DNA from: Streptomyces sp. F63
GTDB lineage: Bacteria > Actinomycetota > Actinomycetes > Streptomycetales > Streptomycetaceae
NCBI RefSeq assembly: GCF_018070345.1
Contig: NZ_JAGPXX010000005.1
Span: forward strand, 1 to 64,000
Direction of reading: 5' to 3'
Length of the DNA stretch: 64,000 nucleotides
Position numbers and translations under genes: made by a program. A model generated the notes under the pieces. It saw only the letters and a program-made list of their open reading frames with translations, searched no databases and was not told where the DNA came from. Position 1 is the stretch's first letter; each line of letters begins with the position of its first letter. Positions 46,770-57,619 of the stretch are shown here, piece after piece.

Positions 46770-47297
46770 CTACGCCTCCTCTTGGTTCTCGTCCGCACCG
46801 GCCGCGGTGACGCGCCCGTCGGCCTTGCGATTGAACTCGATCTCGACGCGCGCCCTGTCGATCTCACCGAAGGCGAGCCGCCGGGTGGTGGGCTTGCGCC
46901 CCTTGACCCCGGGCACCTCGACGTCGAGCCCGTCCTCGTCCACGGAGAGGATCCGGGCGGTGAGCTCGCCGCCGCCGGTGAGCCCGGCCTTGATCAGCCG
47001 GCCGGTGGCACGGCGGTAGTGGCGCAGCTCGGTCAGCGGGCGGTCGGCACCGGGAGAGGTGACCTCGAGGCGATAGGCCGCCTGCCCCATGGCGTCGGTC
47101 TCGTCGAGCTTCTCGGAGACCGCACGGCTCAGTTCCGCACAGGTGTCCAGCAGAACGCCGGAGTCGGAGTCCACGACGATCCGGAGGACCCGCATCCGGC
47201 CGACGGGAGTCACCTCGATCTCTTCCAGATCCAGGTCTCGCGCGGCGACCAGTGGTTCGAGCAGTCCGCGCAGCCGCTCGCTCTGGGTGGTGCTCAT
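46770..47297 (-). CDS. rimP: ribosome maturation factor RimP
   Basis: A 175-aa 30S assembly factor. It shows the two-domain RimP pattern ([60 protein letters not shown]). Start ATG 47297 with GAGGAG upstream; longer in-frame starts run through non-conserved sequence. It is first gene of the rimP-nusA-ylxR-infB group. It is divergent from the lipoprotein gene across 250 nt, in which I could not assign promoters. Confidence 0.95.
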   Translation of the reverse strand: MSTTQSERLRGLLEPLVAARDLDLEEIEVTPVGRMRVLRIVVDSDSGVLLDTCAELSRAVSEKLDETDAMGQAAYRLEVTSPGADRPLTELRHYRRATGRLIKAGLTGGGELTARILSVDEDGLDVEVPGVKGRKPTTRRLAFGEIDRARVEIEFNRKADGRVTAAGADENQEEA

Positions 47298-47547
47298 CCG
47301 GGTGACTCCTCGGCCGCGTGTGCTGTTGTCTGGAGATCGCGTGTCAGACCAAAGGGTATCCGGTCGCGGAGGGTGCCGTGTCCGCCTCCCGGAGGGCCGC
47401 GGAGTGCCGCGCCCGACCGGTCGGCGATTCGGATGCCGAACGCGGGTACGCTCATGTCGGCCGATCAAGGATGCGTGCGCCCGCCCGTCCCGCCCGGCCC
47501 CTCCCCCAGCTCGACCGCGGCTTCCCGCACGACCCCAGGATGTGACC

Positions 47548-48156
47548 GTGCCGCCCACCACGCCGTCGCGAGCCCTGTCCGGGCCCCGCAGAAGGAGTCT
47601 GCTCGCCGGGGCGCTCGCGGCCGGGCCCGGCGCCCTGCTGCTGTCCGCCTGCTCGGGGGACGGCGCGGCCCGGGAGGGCGGCAAGCCGGACGCGGAGGAC
47701 CGGCGGCTGCGCGAACGGTCCGCGCGGGACTCCCGGCATCTGCTGCTCCGGTACGAGGCCACCATCGCCACCCACCCCGACCTGGCGGAACTCCTCGTTC
47801 CGCTGCGGGCGGAGACCGCGCTCCACGCCGCGGCCTTCGAGGCCGGCGACGGCCGCTCCGCCTCCCCCTCGGCGCCGCCCCGGTCCGGCGTCCCGGGCCC
47901 GGACGGCCCCGGCGTACCGCCGGCCGCGCCGTCCCCCGCCCCGTCCCCGGACGCCCCGGCGGGCCGGGAGGCAGCGGCCCCCGAGGTCCCGCGGCAGGCC
48001 GCCAAGGCCCTCAAGGCGCTGGCCGAGGCCGAGCGCCGCACCGCCGACGCCCGGACCGGAGCCCTCTCCCGCGCGGAGCCGGAGCTGGCCCGGCTGCTCG
48101 CCTCGGTGGCCGCGTCCGGCGCGGCCCACGCCTATCTGCTGACGGAGGCCTCCTGA
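47548..48156 (+). CDS. lipoprotein, function unknown
   Basis: A 202-aa protein with twin-arginine-like basic residues (GPRRRSLLAGAL) and a lipobox ending LLLSAC, so probably a lipoprotein. The mature part is helical with a Pro/Ser-rich insert in the middle (PSAPPRSGVPGPDGPG…). It resembles helical-bundle proteins. I chose GTG 47548, with CCAGGAT upstream; GTG 47542 is also possible. It lies before the DUF4439 gene in the same direction. Confidence 0.78.
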   Translation: MPPTTPSRALSGPRRRSLLAGALAAGPGALLLSACSGDGAAREGGKPDAEDRRLRERSARDSRHLLLRYEATIATHPDLAELLVPLRAETALHAAAFEAGDGRSASPSAPPRSGVPGPDGPGVPPAAPSPAPSPDAPAGREAAAPEVPRQAAKALKALAEAERRTADARTGALSRAEPELARLLASVAASGAAHAYLLTEAS

Positions 48157-48307
48157 TGCCGGTGCCGGGTGGCGGACCTGCCGGGGCCGGGCCGCGGCCC
48201 GGCCGCCCGGTGCGCGGCCCCGCTCCCGGACTCCGCGCGGCGGACGTCCCGTTCATCTCTTCCCGGGACCGCCGGCTCCCGGGCCCCTCCCCGGAAGGCA
48301 GCACCGC

Positions 48308-48820
48308 ATGATCACCGCCCGGACCGCCCCCCGCGACGACGACGCCCCGCCCGAGGCCGTCCTCGACGCGGCGCAGCACGCCCTGCGCGCGGAGCACGCC
48401 GCGGTGTACGGCTACGGGGTGGTCGGCGGCCGGATCGGTGAGGACCGGCGCAAGGAGGCGCGCGAGGGGCACGACGCCCACCGGGCGCGCCGGGACACGC
48501 TGCACCGCACGGTCCGCGATCTGGGCGGTGAGCCGGAGGCGTCCGCCGCGGCCTACGCGCTGCCCTTCCCGGTGCCGGACGCGGCCGCCGCGGCACGGCT
48601 GGCCGCCGAGCTGGAGGAGCGGGTGGCGGCCGTCTACGCCGATCTCGTCCGGGCCGCCGAGGGCGGGCTGCGCCGGGACGCGGCGGGCGCGCTGCGGGAA
48701 GCGGCGGTCCGGGCGGTGCGGTGGCGGGGCGGCAGCGTAGCCTTCCCTGGTCTCACCGAGCGTTCGGCACCGGCCGAGCCCACGGACGGACCGCCGGGCG
48801 GCGGCGCGAGCGAGCTCTGA
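48308..48820 (+). CDS. DUF4439 ferritin-like protein
   Basis: A 170-aa four-helix-type protein of the DUF4439 family (LDAAQHALRAEHAAVYGYGV, EGHDAHRARRDTLHRTV, ARLAAELEERVAAVYADLV). Glu, His and Asp residues at helix positions could bind metal, but I cannot show a site. Function is not established. ATG 48308 with GGAAGG upstream, 151 nt after the lipoprotein gene. Confidence 0.85.
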   Translation: MITARTAPRDDDAPPEAVLDAAQHALRAEHAAVYGYGVVGGRIGEDRRKEAREGHDAHRARRDTLHRTVRDLGGEPEASAAAYALPFPVPDAAAAARLAAELEERVAAVYADLVRAAEGGLRRDAAGALREAAVRAVRWRGGSVAFPGLTERSAPAEPTDGPPGGGASEL

Positions 48821-48902
48821 CCCCGCCGCCCGTACGGCCGGCGGCGCGGAACACGGCGAGCGGGAACCCGAGGAGACGGCGACGGAAGGGGACGGACCGG
48901 GC

Positions 48903-49841
48903 ATGGCTTCCGCAGCACGGGCCGGGAACGACGCTCCGCTGGAACCGCCGCCGCGCCTGGCACGGGCGCTGCGGGAGGCGGGCGACGCCGCCCCCGCCGG
49001 CCGGACGTGGCTGGCGGAACTGCCGGTGCTCACCCGGGATGCCCTGCGGCGCTGGGAGTTGGCCCCCGAGCGGGTACAGGAGCCCGGCGGCCGCAGCAGC
49101 CTGCTGGTGCTCGTACGGCGGGCGGACGGCGGCCGGGCCGCGCTGAAACTGGTGCCTCCCGGCGCGGACGCCGCCGCGCAGCGCGCGGCGCTGGCCCGCT
49201 GGGACGGCTTCGGCGCCGTACGGCTGCTGGAGGCGGACGAGGCGGCCGGTGCCCTGCTCCTGGAACGGCTGCACGGCGAGGTGTCGCTCAGTTCCCTGCC
49301 GGAGGCCAAGGCCCTGCTGGAGGCGGCGGGCACGGTCCGGCGGCTGTGGACGGAGCCGGACGCCCATCCCTATCCGTCGGTGGCGGACCGCACCGCGCGG
49401 GCGGCGGCGCTGCTGCGCACGGCGGCCGACGAGCCCTGGGCGGCCGATGTCCGGCCGCTGGCCGGGCAGGCGCTCGCGGCCCACGCGGAGCTGACGGCCG
49501 CGGAGCCGGAACGGCTGCTGCTGCACGGCCGGTTCCGGGAGGGGAAGGTGCTGGCGGGCGAGCGCGCGCCGTGGCTCGCGGTCGGCCCGGACCCGCTGGT
49601 CGGCGAGCGGGCCTACGATCTGGCGCTGCCGGTCCGCGACCGGCTGGAGGACCTGGTGGCCGCCCCGGGCGGGGCGGCCGCCGCCCGCCGCCGGCTGGGC
49701 AGGCTGGCGGACTCCCTGGAGGTCGACCGGGAGCGGCTGCGCGGCTGGACGGTGTTCCGCGCGGTGGCCGACGGGCTGCCGGCCCTGGGCCGCGGCCACC
49801 GGCGGGGTGCCCTTCTCCTGGAATTCGCGAGCTGGTTCTGA
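48903..49841 (+). CDS. aminoglycoside-phosphotransferase-like pseudokinase
   Basis: A 312-aa protein with the fold and sequence pattern of the APH(6)/streptomycin-kinase family (ALKLVPPG with Lys82; LLLERLHGEVSL; PLVGERAYDLALPVRDR). The catalytic loop, normally HGDLHxxN, is H208-G-R-F-R-E-G-K215. The metal-binding Asp of the family's IDPKPLVG is replaced in VGPDPLVG. Asp, Asn and the second Asp are all missing, so phosphotransfer is unlikely. The gene is otherwise intact, which suggests a retained non-catalytic role. Start ATG 48903. It is convergent with proS. Confidence 0.85.
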   Translation: MASAARAGNDAPLEPPPRLARALREAGDAAPAGRTWLAELPVLTRDALRRWELAPERVQEPGGRSSLLVLVRRADGGRAALKLVPPGADAAAQRAALARWDGFGAVRLLEADEAAGALLLERLHGEVSLSSLPEAKALLEAAGTVRRLWTEPDAHPYPSVADRTARAAALLRTAADEPWAADVRPLAGQALAAHAELTAAEPERLLLHGRFREGKVLAGERAPWLAVGPDPLVGERAYDLALPVRDRLEDLVAAPGGAAAARRRLGRLADSLEVDRERLRGWTVFRAVADGLPALGRGHRRGALLLEFASWF

Positions 49842-50079
49842 CCGGTCCCGTATCCGCCGGCCCCGGCCGGTGCCGCGCCGTTCCCGCACACCTCACCGGC
49901 CCGGCGGACCGACGGGACCGCACACCGGCCGCTCCCGTCCGGCGCCGGTGTCCGGCCGCGTTCCCGGCCGATGGAGCGAGCAGTCCGGCACGCGCGCGGC
50001 CGGGCGGGCAGGCGGGCGCCCGCTTCCGCGTCCCGTCCCCGTCCGCTTCCGCTGCTGTCCGCCGGACACCGCGCCGGCC

Positions 50080-50109
50080 GGGGACGGAAACGGCGGGGAC
50101 GGAAACGGC
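50080..50109. repeat. 15-bp tandem duplication in intergenic gap
   Basis: GGGGACGGAAACGGC occurs twice in direct succession, in the 306-nt gap 49842-50147 between converging genes. The gap otherwise shows no gene or clear terminator. Confidence 0.85.
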
Positions 50110-50147
50110 GCCGCGGCCGTGGCGGGCGCCCGGCCACCGCCGTGCGG

Positions 50148-51842
50148 TCAGCCGCCGAGGCGGGCCAGGGCCTCCGCGACCGTCAGTTCCTCCCGCTCGC
50201 CCGTGCGGCGGTCCTTGAGCTCGACCACGCCCTCGCCGGCCCGGCGGCCCGCGACCAGGATCACCGGCACACCGATCAGCTCGGCGTCGGTGAACTTGAC
50301 GCCCGGGGAGACGCCCGCCCGGTCGTCGACGAGGACCCGCACCCCGGCGGAGCGCAGCTTGTCGGCGACCTCCAGGGCCAGTTCGGTCTGCTGGGCCTTG
50401 CCCGCGGCGACGATGTGGACATCGGCCGGGGCGATCTCGGCGGGCCAGCACAGGCCCTTGTCGTCGGCGGTCTGCTCGGCGAGGGCCGCGACGGCGCGGG
50501 AGACGCCGATGCCGTAGGAGCCCATGGTGACCCGGACCGGCTTGCCCTCCCGGCCGAGGACGTCGAGGTGGAAGGCGTCGGCGTACTTGCGGCCGAGCTG
50601 GAAGATGTGGCCGATCTCGATGGCGCGGTCGATCTGCAGGCCGGTGCCGCACTTCGGGCAGGGGTCGCCCGGCTCGACGACGACCACGTCGAGGTACTCG
50701 TCCACCTCGAAGTCGCGGCCGCAGACGACGTTGCGGGCGTGCTTGCCCTCCTTGTTGGCGCCGGTGATCCAGCTGGTGTTCACGGCCACGCGGGGGTCCG
50801 CGATGTAGCGGAAGGCGCTGCCGGCCATGGACTGCGGACCGACGTAGCCGCGGACCAGGTCGGGGCGGTCGGTGAAGTCCTCGGCCGTCACCAGTTCCAC
50901 GACGGCCGGGGCCAGGTGCTCGCCGAGCTTGCCGAGGTCCACCTCGCGGTCGCCGGGGACACCGACGGCCGTGATCTTGCCGTCCACCTTGACGAGCACG
51001 TTCTTGAGGGTGGCGGAGGCGGGCACGCCCAGGTACTCGGCGAGGGTCTCGATGGTGGGGGTGTCCGGGGTGTCCAGCTCCTCGGCGGCCGGGTGGTCCG
51101 TGGCCTCCGCCGGGGGCACCACGGTGGTGACGGCCTCGGTGTTGGCCGCGTAGTCGCAGGCCGGGCAGTCGACGAAGGTGTCCTCGCCGGCGGCGGCCGG
51201 GGCGAGGAACTCCTCCGACGCGGAGCCGCCCATGGCGCCGGAGACGGCGGAGACGATGCGGTAGTCCAGGCCGATGCGCTCGAAGATCCGGGTGTACGCC
51301 TCGCGGTGCAGCCGGTACGCCTCGGCCAGACCCTCGTCGTCGGTGTCGAAGGAGTACGAGTCCTTCATCAGGAACTCGCGGCCGCGCAGCACGCCGGAGC
51401 GGGGGCGGGCCTCGTCCCGGTACTTGGTCTGGATCTGGTAGAGCACCACCGGCAGGTCCTTGTAGGAGGTGCACTGGTCCTTGACCGTGAGGGTGAAGAT
51501 CTCCTCGTGGGTGGGGCCGAGGAGGTACTCGCCGCCCTTGCGGTCCTTCAGCCGGAACAGCAGCTCGCCGTACTCCTCCCAGCGGCCGCTGGTCTCGTAC
51601 GGCTCCTTCGGCAGCAGGGCGGGGAGCAGCACCTCCTGGCCGCCGATGGCGTCCATCTCCTCGCGGACGACCCGCGAGACGTTCTCCAGGACCTTCTTGC
51701 CCAGCGGCAGCCAGGTCCAGATTCCGGCGGACGCACGGCGGACGTACCCGGCGCGGACCAGCAGCTTGTGGCTGAGGGTCTCGGCATCGGCCGGGTCGTC
51801 GCGCAGCGTCTTGAGCATCATCCGGGACATGCGCTGGACCAT
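50148..51842 (-). CDS. proS: prolyl-tRNA synthetase (bacterial type)
   Basis: A 564-aa class II synthetase. Catalytic motifs are [28 protein letters not shown], the motif 2 region [20 protein letters not shown] and [14 protein letters not shown]. An editing (INS) domain sits between motifs 2 and 3 (about 225-390). The C-terminal anticodon-binding domain has [20 protein letters not shown]. This is the longer bacterial form. Start ATG 51842 with CAGGAGAG upstream. It ends facing the pseudokinase gene. Confidence 0.96.
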   Translation of the reverse strand: MVQRMSRMMLKTLRDDPADAETLSHKLLVRAGYVRRASAGIWTWLPLGKKVLENVSRVVREEMDAIGGQEVLLPALLPKEPYETSGRWEEYGELLFRLKDRKGGEYLLGPTHEEIFTLTVKDQCTSYKDLPVVLYQIQTKYRDEARPRSGVLRGREFLMKDSYSFDTDDEGLAEAYRLHREAYTRIFERIGLDYRIVSAVSGAMGGSASEEFLAPAAAGEDTFVDCPACDYAANTEAVTTVVPPAEATDHPAAEELDTPDTPTIETLAEYLGVPASATLKNVLVKVDGKITAVGVPGDREVDLGKLGEHLAPAVVELVTAEDFTDRPDLVRGYVGPQSMAGSAFRYIADPRVAVNTSWITGANKEGKHARNVVCGRDFEVDEYLDVVVVEPGDPCPKCGTGLQIDRAIEIGHIFQLGRKYADAFHLDVLGREGKPVRVTMGSYGIGVSRAVAALAEQTADDKGLCWPAEIAPADVHIVAAGKAQQTELALEVADKLRSAGVRVLVDDRAGVSPGVKFTDAELIGVPVILVAGRRAGEGVVELKDRRTGEREELTVAEALARLGG

Positions 51843-51927
51843 GAGGTTCTCTCCTGCGTGGAAAAAGTGATTGCCCTGGAGGCTACCGAAAAGCGGGGCG
51901 CGCCGAGGAACGGCGGCCGTCCGGGCG

Positions 51928-52461
51928 CTATCGGCGCAGCGGAAGCGGGGCGCCCATCACCGCGTACGGGCTGGCGGCGCTCGGGAAGTAGACGGGGCGG
52001 GCGAGGTCCCGGTAGCCCAGGGAGCGGTAGAGGCCGCGGGCGGGACTGTCGGTGTCGATCGCCGAGAGGAGGCTCCGCGGCTCGGTGGCGGCGTCGGTGA
52101 GGTCGGTGATCAGCCGGCGGCCGATGCCGCGCTTCTGGTGGTCGGGGAGGACGTGCAGTTCGGTGACGACGAAGGCGTCGTCGAGCCAGGCATCCCGGCC
52201 CTCGCGGCGCAGATACGGTTCGACGACGGTGGACCACCAGTGGCCGCGGTCGTTGGGCATGCCGTAGGCGAAGCCGACGAGCCGGCCGTCCGTGATGGTG
52301 GCGCCCAGCGCGCGGGCTCCGGGGCAGGCCATGTGGCGCTGGACGATGTGCCGCCGTACGCCGACCTCCTCCTCGGTGAGCCCGAAGGCGAGGGCTTGCA
52401 CGGCCAGCGCGTCGTCCACCCGCGCGATCAGGTCGAGCGGGCCGACCACGACGTCATCCAT
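51928..52461 (-). CDS. GNAT family N-acetyltransferase
   Basis: A 177-aa acetyltransferase with the acetyl-CoA-binding motif A ([19 protein letters not shown]) and the [10 protein letters not shown] motif B region. Substrate unknown. It starts (ATG 52461) 14 nt after the stop of the upstream GNAT gene, in an operon with it. The ribosome binding site is weak, so translation may depend on coupling. It lies 85 nt upstream of proS in transcription order. Confidence 0.88.
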   Translation of the reverse strand: MDDVVVGPLDLIARVDDALAVQALAFGLTEEEVGVRRHIVQRHMACPGARALGATITDGRLVGFAYGMPNDRGHWWSTVVEPYLRREGRDAWLDDAFVVTELHVLPDHQKRGIGRRLITDLTDAATEPRSLLSAIDTDSPARGLYRSLGYRDLARPVYFPSAASPYAVMGAPLPLRR

Positions 52462-52475
52462 GGCCGCGAGACTAC

Positions 52476-53321
52476 TCAAAAGAGCACGCTCATGAAGGCG
52501 CCGGTCTCCCGGAAGCCGACGCGGCGGTAGGCCGCGCGGGCGGGGGTGTTGAAGTCGTTGACGTAGAGGCTGGCGAGCGGGGCGACATCGGCGAGGGCGT
52601 ACCGCAGGACGGCGGCCATGCCGGTCTCGGAGAGCCGGCGGCCGCGGAACTCCGGGGCCACCCAGACACCCTGGATCTGGCAGGCCCGGTCGGTGGCCGC
52701 GCCGATCTCGGCCTTGAAGACCACCCGGCCGTCCTCGATCCGGGCGAAGGAGCGGCCGGCGGAGACCAGTTCGGCGACCCGGGCCTGGTAGAGCAGTCCG
52801 CCGTCGCCGGCCAGCGGGGAGACGCCGACCTCCTCGGTGAACATCGCCACGCAGGCGGGCATGACGATGTCCATCTCGTCCTTGCGGACGCGCCGGACGT
52901 ACGGGTCGGGGGCGACGTCCGGGGGCACGGCGGAGGCGACCATCAGCGGCTGGCGGGGCCGCACCTCGCGGGCGGGGCCCCAGCTCGGCTCCAGCAGCGA
53001 CCAGAGCAGGGCGGTGGACTCGGCGGGGCCGACGATGGAGGAGCAGCGGCGGCCGGCGCGGCGGGCGCGTTCGGCGAAGGCGCGGACGGCCTCGGGGCCG
53101 GCCTCCACGGGGACGAGGTTGGCGCCGGCGTAGGCGAGGGATTCCAGCCGGCCGTCGGCGTACCAGCCCCACATCTCGCCGCCGAGCCGCCAGGGGTCGA
53201 GGCCGGCGGCCTGGACCCGGGCGGCGACGAAGGCGTTGGTGACCGGGTCGCGGTCGAGCACCGCGAGGGTGGCGTCGAGATCACCGGGGCCGAGGACCCT
53301 GGTGGTCGTCTGGGTCAACAC
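52476..53321 (-). CDS. DUF4081/GNAT acetyltransferase
   Basis: A 281-aa protein with an N-terminal DUF4081-type domain (LDRDPVTNAFVAARVQAAGL, GEMWGWYADGRLESLAYAGA) and a C-terminal GNAT domain (IQGVWVAPEFRGRRLSETGM, LYVNDFNTPARAAYRRVGFR). Substrate unknown; the family is common and conserved beside ispG in actinomycetes. I prefer GTG 53321, spaced after GTGAGG and giving MLTQTTTRVLG; GTG 53336 is possible. Confidence 0.88.
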   Translation of the reverse strand: MLTQTTTRVLGPGDLDATLAVLDRDPVTNAFVAARVQAAGLDPWRLGGEMWGWYADGRLESLAYAGANLVPVEAGPEAVRAFAERARRAGRRCSSIVGPAESTALLWSLLEPSWGPAREVRPRQPLMVASAVPPDVAPDPYVRRVRKDEMDIVMPACVAMFTEEVGVSPLAGDGGLLYQARVAELVSAGRSFARIEDGRVVFKAEIGAATDRACQIQGVWVAPEFRGRRLSETGMAAVLRYALADVAPLASLYVNDFNTPARAAYRRVGFRETGAFMSVLF

Positions 53322-53625
53322 GTGTCGGGGCCTCACCGTCTGCTGCTGCGTCGTTCCGGGGCGCCCCCGGGTGCGGCGGGGTGGGCGTCACGCCCCGGGG
53401 TCCGTCCGGCCCGTCCCCGGGACGGGACCTGGCCCCAGCCGCACTGTACCTCCCCTGTTCCCGGGGCACCCGCCGTGCCCGGGGAACGGACGGGGCGGCC
53501 GGTCCGGACCGGTGCCGCGCACCGGCCCGGACCGGGGGAGGACCTTCCCGGGTCCTGTCCTCCGTCTGGGCCGCCGGGGCTGCCGCCAAACACCGGCCGG
53601 CGGGAAACCCTGGGCTCCGGGACGG
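53322..53625. other. intergenic region upstream of the GNAT operon
   Basis: No gene seen. On the minus strand TACAGT (53443-53448) could be a -10 for the GNAT operon, without a convincing -35. A 13-bp imperfect inverted repeat (53457-53469 with 53475-53487, one mismatch) lies just upstream of it. The rest is featureless GC-rich sequence. Confidence 0.4.
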
Positions 53626-53661
53626 CCCGTGCCCCCGCCGGGGGGCCGGCGGGGGCACGGG
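53626..53661 (-). terminator. ispG terminator
   Basis: A 14-bp perfect stem (CCCGTGCCCCCGCC at 53626-53639 with 53648-53661) with an 8-nt loop lies 76 nt after the ispG stop. A second short palindrome (53682-53701) lies between. Together they probably end the ispG transcript. Confidence 0.7.
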
Positions 53662-53737
53662 CGGTGTCCGGCGCGCGGGTGCCGCGGGCCGGGGCCCGCG
53701 GGTGTGCCCGGTGGCGCGGCCGGCCAGGCGGGGGCGG

Positions 53738-54895
53738 TCAGCCGGCGGCGGTGACGACGGGCTCGCCGGAGGCGACGCCGTCCTGCTCCATCTGCTCGGC
53801 GATCTTCATAGCCTCGTCGATCAGAGTCTCGACGATCTTGGATTCGGGCACCGTCTTGATGACTTCGCCCTTGACGAAGATCTGGCCCTTGCCGTTGCCC
53901 GAGGCCACGCCGAGGTCCGCCTCGCGGGCCTCGCCGGGTCCGTTCACCACGCAGCCCATCACGGCGACGCGCAGCGGGACCTCCATGCCCTCCAGGCCGG
54001 CGGTGACCTCCTCCGCCAGCTTGTAGACGTCCACCTGGGCCCGGCCGCAGGAGGGGCAGGAGACGATCTCCAGCCCGCGCTGCCGAAGTCCGAGGGACTC
54101 CAGGATCTGGTTGCCGACCTTGATCTCCTCGACCGGCGGCGCGGAGAGCGAGACCCGGATGGTGTCGCCGATCCCCTCGCTCAGCAGCGCGCCGAAGGCG
54201 ACCGCGGACTTGATGGTGCCCTGGAAGGCCGGGCCGGCCTCGGTGACGCCCAGGTGGAGGGGGTAGTCGCACTGGGCGGCGAGCTGGCGGTACGCGTTGA
54301 TCATGACGACCGGGTCGTTGTGCTTGACCGAGATCTTGATGTCGCGGAAGCCGTGCTCCTCGAAGAGGGAGCACTCCCAGAGGGCCGACTCGACCAGCGC
54401 CTCGGGGGTGGCCTTGCCGTACTTGGCCAGCAGCCGCTTGTCCAGCGAGCCGGCGTTCACGCCGATGCGGATCGGGGTGCCGGCGTCGGAGGCCGCCTTG
54501 GCGATCTCCTTGACCTTGTCGTCGAACTGGCGGATGTTGCCCGGGTTCACCCGGACCGCCGCGCAGCCGGCGTCGATCGCCGCGAAGACGTACTTGGGCT
54601 GGAAGTGGATGTCGGCGATCACGGGGATGCCGGACTTCCTCGCGATGACGGGCAGCGCGTCGGCGTCGTCCTGCGAGGGGCAGGCGACCCGGACGATCTG
54701 GCAGCCGGCCGCCGTGAGCTCGGCGATCTGCTGCAGGGTGGCGCCGATGTCCGCCGTCACGGTCGTCGTCATCGACTGCACCGATACCGGCGCGTCACCG
54801 CCGACCGGCACCGAGCCGACGTGGATCTGCCGGCTCACCCGGCGGTCCGCCAGTTTGATCGGAACGGACGGCATTCCCAGCGAAATCGCAGTCAT
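53738..54895 (-). CDS. ispG: 4-hydroxy-3-methylbut-2-enyl diphosphate synthase
   Basis: A 385-aa 4Fe-4S enzyme of the MEP isoprenoid pathway. Cluster ligands are Cys280, Cys283 (SCPSCGR), Cys315 ([10 protein letters not shown]) and Glu322. The N-terminal TIM-barrel pattern is present ([24 protein letters not shown]). Start ATG 54895. It lies downstream of rseP and dxr on the same strand, which places two MEP-pathway enzymes around a protease, the conserved actinomycete order. A hairpin separates it from rseP. Confidence 0.96.
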   Translation of the reverse strand: MTAISLGMPSVPIKLADRRVSRQIHVGSVPVGGDAPVSVQSMTTTVTADIGATLQQIAELTAAGCQIVRVACPSQDDADALPVIARKSGIPVIADIHFQPKYVFAAIDAGCAAVRVNPGNIRQFDDKVKEIAKAASDAGTPIRIGVNAGSLDKRLLAKYGKATPEALVESALWECSLFEEHGFRDIKISVKHNDPVVMINAYRQLAAQCDYPLHLGVTEAGPAFQGTIKSAVAFGALLSEGIGDTIRVSLSAPPVEEIKVGNQILESLGLRQRGLEIVSCPSCGRAQVDVYKLAEEVTAGLEGMEVPLRVAVMGCVVNGPGEAREADLGVASGNGKGQIFVKGEVIKTVPESKIVETLIDEAMKIAEQMEQDGVASGEPVVTAAG

Positions 54896-55011
54896 CTGCG
54901 TGCAACCCCAACGTATGGCTTCTGGCCCGGGAGACAGGCGGGCTCCGGTCCGAGATTACGGCACGCGCGGGGGTGCGGCCGCCGCGGCCTCCCGCGCGGC
55001 GCGCGGACGGG

Positions 55012-55044
55012 GGACGGCCGGGAGGGGGTACCCCCCGGCCGTCC
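55012..55044 (-). terminator. hairpin between rseP and ispG
   Basis: An 11-bp stem (GGACGGCCGGG at 55012-55022 with 55034-55044), whose loop can pair further, lies 23 nt after the rseP stop. It is probably a terminator or attenuator ahead of ispG. Confidence 0.6.
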
Positions 55045-55067
55045 GCGGGCCCGGGCGGGCCGGCCCG

Positions 55068-56369
55068 TCAGGAGATCCGGACGGGGTTGACGAGGTCGGC
55101 CATGAGGACCAGCAGGGTGAAGCAGATGAAGATCCCGGCGACCACATAGGCGACCGGCATCAGCTTGGCGACGTCGAACGGGCCCGGGTCCGGGCGCCGG
55201 AAGATCCGGGCCGTGTTCCGCCGCGCCGACTCCCACAGCGCTCCCGCGATGTGGCCGCCGTCGAGCGGCAGCAGCGGCAGCATGTTGAAGAGGAACAGCG
55301 ACAGGTTGAAGCCCGCGACGAGGAAGAGCATGGTCGCGACCTGCTGCTGCGGCGGGATGTCGAGGTTGAACACCTCGCCGCCGACGCGGGCCGCGCCGAC
55401 GACGCCCATCGGGGAGTCGGGTTCGCGCTCGGCGTCGCCGAAGGTGGCGTCCCAGAGCGCGGGGATCTTCGAGGGCAGGGCGATCAGCGCCTCCACGCCA
55501 TTGGTGATCATGTCGCCCATGCGGTCGACCGACTGACCGAAGGTCTGCTGGACGACTCCGGTGGCGGGGCTGAAGCCGAGGAAGCCCGCGGTGACGTACT
55601 CGCCCTTGATGAGTCGGCCGTTGTCGTCGTACTTGACCAGCCGGTTCTCCACCAGGTCGGCCTGGAGGGTCTTGAGCTCTCCGGCGCGCTCGACGGTGAT
55701 GGTGGCGGGACCGGTGGTCTCCCGGATGCGCTCCTGGAGAACGGACCACTCCTCGATCGGCTCGCCGTCGAAGGCGACGATCCGGTCGGCCGGCTGGAGT
55801 CCGGCCGCCTTGGCGGGTGAGGCCGGGTCGCCCTTGCGGCAGGTGTCGCGGTTCTCGTTCTGCGAGATCACGCAGTCGGAGACGGTGGAGACGGTGGTGG
55901 TCTGGGTGTTGATGCCGAAGCCCATCAGCACGCCCATGAAGACCGCCACGGCCAGCACCAGGTTCATGAAGGGGCCGGCGAACATCACGATCACGCGCTT
56001 CCACGGCGCGCGCGTGTAGAAGAGCCGCTTCTCGTCCCCGGGCTGCAGCTCCTCGAAGGCGGCCTCCCGGGCGTCCTCGATCATGGTGCGGAAGGGCGAG
56101 GTGGAGCGGGTGGTGACCCTGCCGTCCTCGCCCGGCGGGAACATGCCGATCATGCGGATGTAGCCGCCGAACGGGATGGCCTTGACGCCGTACTCCGTCT
56201 CCCCCTTCTTGCGGGAGAAGAGGGTCGGGCCGAAGCCGACCATGTACTGCGGCACCCGCACGCCGAACAGCTTGGCGGTCGACAGGTGCCCCAGCTCGTG
56301 CCACGCGATCGAGAACAGCAGCCCGATCACGAAGACGACTATGCCGAGAACCGTCATCAGGGTCGTCAT
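55068..56369 (-). CDS. rseP: site-2 intramembrane zinc protease
   Basis: A 433-aa membrane protease of the RseP/Rip1 family, which cleaves anti-sigma factors and other membrane substrates. The zinc site H24-E-L-G-H28 is in the first helix. A PDZ domain lies in the middle ([20 protein letters not shown]). The third ligand motif LPLDGGH and four membrane segments are present. The ATG at 56369 overlaps the dxr stop (ATGA), so it is coupled to dxr. Substrates here are unknown. Confidence 0.94.
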   Translation of the reverse strand: MTTLMTVLGIVVFVIGLLFSIAWHELGHLSTAKLFGVRVPQYMVGFGPTLFSRKKGETEYGVKAIPFGGYIRMIGMFPPGEDGRVTTRSTSPFRTMIEDAREAAFEELQPGDEKRLFYTRAPWKRVIVMFAGPFMNLVLAVAVFMGVLMGFGINTQTTTVSTVSDCVISQNENRDTCRKGDPASPAKAAGLQPADRIVAFDGEPIEEWSVLQERIRETTGPATITVERAGELKTLQADLVENRLVKYDDNGRLIKGEYVTAGFLGFSPATGVVQQTFGQSVDRMGDMITNGVEALIALPSKIPALWDATFGDAEREPDSPMGVVGAARVGGEVFNLDIPPQQQVATMLFLVAGFNLSLFLFNMLPLLPLDGGHIAGALWESARRNTARIFRRPDPGPFDVAKLMPVAYVVAGIFICFTLLVLMADLVNPVRIS

Positions 56370-57619
56370 GCGCGGGCCTCCGATGCTGACGTCGCCGCCA
56401 TCTCACGGGCGCGGGCGCGCGCCCACTCCTCCGCTTCCAGGACGTCGGCCAAGGTGAGGGAGGTTCCCCGCCCGGGGCCGCCGTGCTCGGCCACCACCTC
56501 GGCGACGGTCTCCACGATGCCATTGAACGGGAGGCGGCCGTCGAGGAACGCGTCCACGCACTCCTCGTTGGCGGCGTTGAACACGGCGGGGGCCGTACCG
56601 CCGAGGCCGCCGACGTGCCGCGCCAGCCCCACGGAGGGGAAGGCGTCGTTGTCGAGCGGGAAGAACTCCCAGTTCGACGCCTTGGTCCAGTCGCAGGCGG
56701 GAGCGGCGTCGGGCACCCGCTCCGGCCAGCCCAGCCCCAGCGCGATCGGCATCCGCATGTCCGGGGGGCTGGCCTGGAGCAGCGTTGAACCGTCTGTGAA
56801 TTCCACCATCGAGTGCACATACGACTGCGGGTGGACGACCACCTCAATCCGTTCGAACGGAATGTCGTAGAGGAGATGCGCCTCGATGACTTCCAGGCCC
56901 TTGTTGACGAGGGTCGCCGAGTTGATCGTGATCACCGGGCCCATGTCCCAGGTGGGGTGCGACAGCGCCTGCTTGGGGGTGACCTCGGCCAGCTCCGGCT
57001 TGGTCCGGCCGCGGAACGGACCGCCCGAGGCGGTGACGACCAGCTTGCGCACCTCGGAGCGGCTACCGCCCGCCAGCGCCTGGAAGAGCGCGGAGTGCTC
57101 GGAGTCCACCGGCACGATCTGGCCGGGCTTGGCCACCGCCCTGACCAGCGGGCCACCGACGATCAGCGACTCCTTGTTGGCCAGGGCCAGCACCCGGCCG
57201 GCCTCCAGGGCGGCGAGCGTCGGAGCCAGGCCGATGGAGCCGGTGATGCCGTTGAGCACCGTGTGGCAGTCGCTCGCCGCCAGCTCCGCCGCGGCGTCCG
57301 GCCCCGCCAGGATCTCCGGCTGCTTCGCGGAGCCGTACGCGGCGGACAGCGCCTCGCGCAGGGCCGGCACGGCGTCCTCCCGGGCGACGGCCACGGTGCG
57401 GACGTCCAGCCGGCGGGCCTGCTCGGCGAGGAGCCCGGCCCGGCCGCCGGCGGCCGACAGGCCGGTCACCCGGAAGCGTCCGGGATGGCGCAGCACCACG
57501 TCGATGGCCTGGGTGCCGATCGAGCCGGTGGAGCCGAGGATCACGATGTCCCGCGGGCCCCCGGTGGCGGCGGTGGCCGCCGGGAAGGTCAGATGCGGGT
57601 GGGCGAGGGAGTCCGTCAT
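56366..57619 (-). CDS. dxr: 1-deoxy-D-xylulose 5-phosphate reductoisomerase
   Basis: A 417-aa NADPH-dependent enzyme, first committed step of the MEP isoprenoid pathway. It has the Rossmann motif GSTGSIG (29-35), substrate/metal site VPVDSEHSA and SASGG (in [10 protein letters not shown]), and MVEFTDGS and NAANEE towards the C-terminus. Start ATG 57619; an earlier in-frame start adds a proline-rich, non-conserved leader. It is first in the dxr-rseP pair. Confidence 0.95.
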   Translation of the reverse strand: MTDSLAHPHLTFPAATAATGGPRDIVILGSTGSIGTQAIDVVLRHPGRFRVTGLSAAGGRAGLLAEQARRLDVRTVAVAREDAVPALREALSAAYGSAKQPEILAGPDAAAELAASDCHTVLNGITGSIGLAPTLAALEAGRVLALANKESLIVGGPLVRAVAKPGQIVPVDSEHSALFQALAGGSRSEVRKLVVTASGGPFRGRTKPELAEVTPKQALSHPTWDMGPVITINSATLVNKGLEVIEAHLLYDIPFERIEVVVHPQSYVHSMVEFTDGSTLLQASPPDMRMPIALGLGWPERVPDAAPACDWTKASNWEFFPLDNDAFPSVGLARHVGGLGGTAPAVFNAANEECVDAFLDGRLPFNGIVETVAEVVAEHGGPGRGTSLTLADVLEAEEWARARAREMAATSASEARA

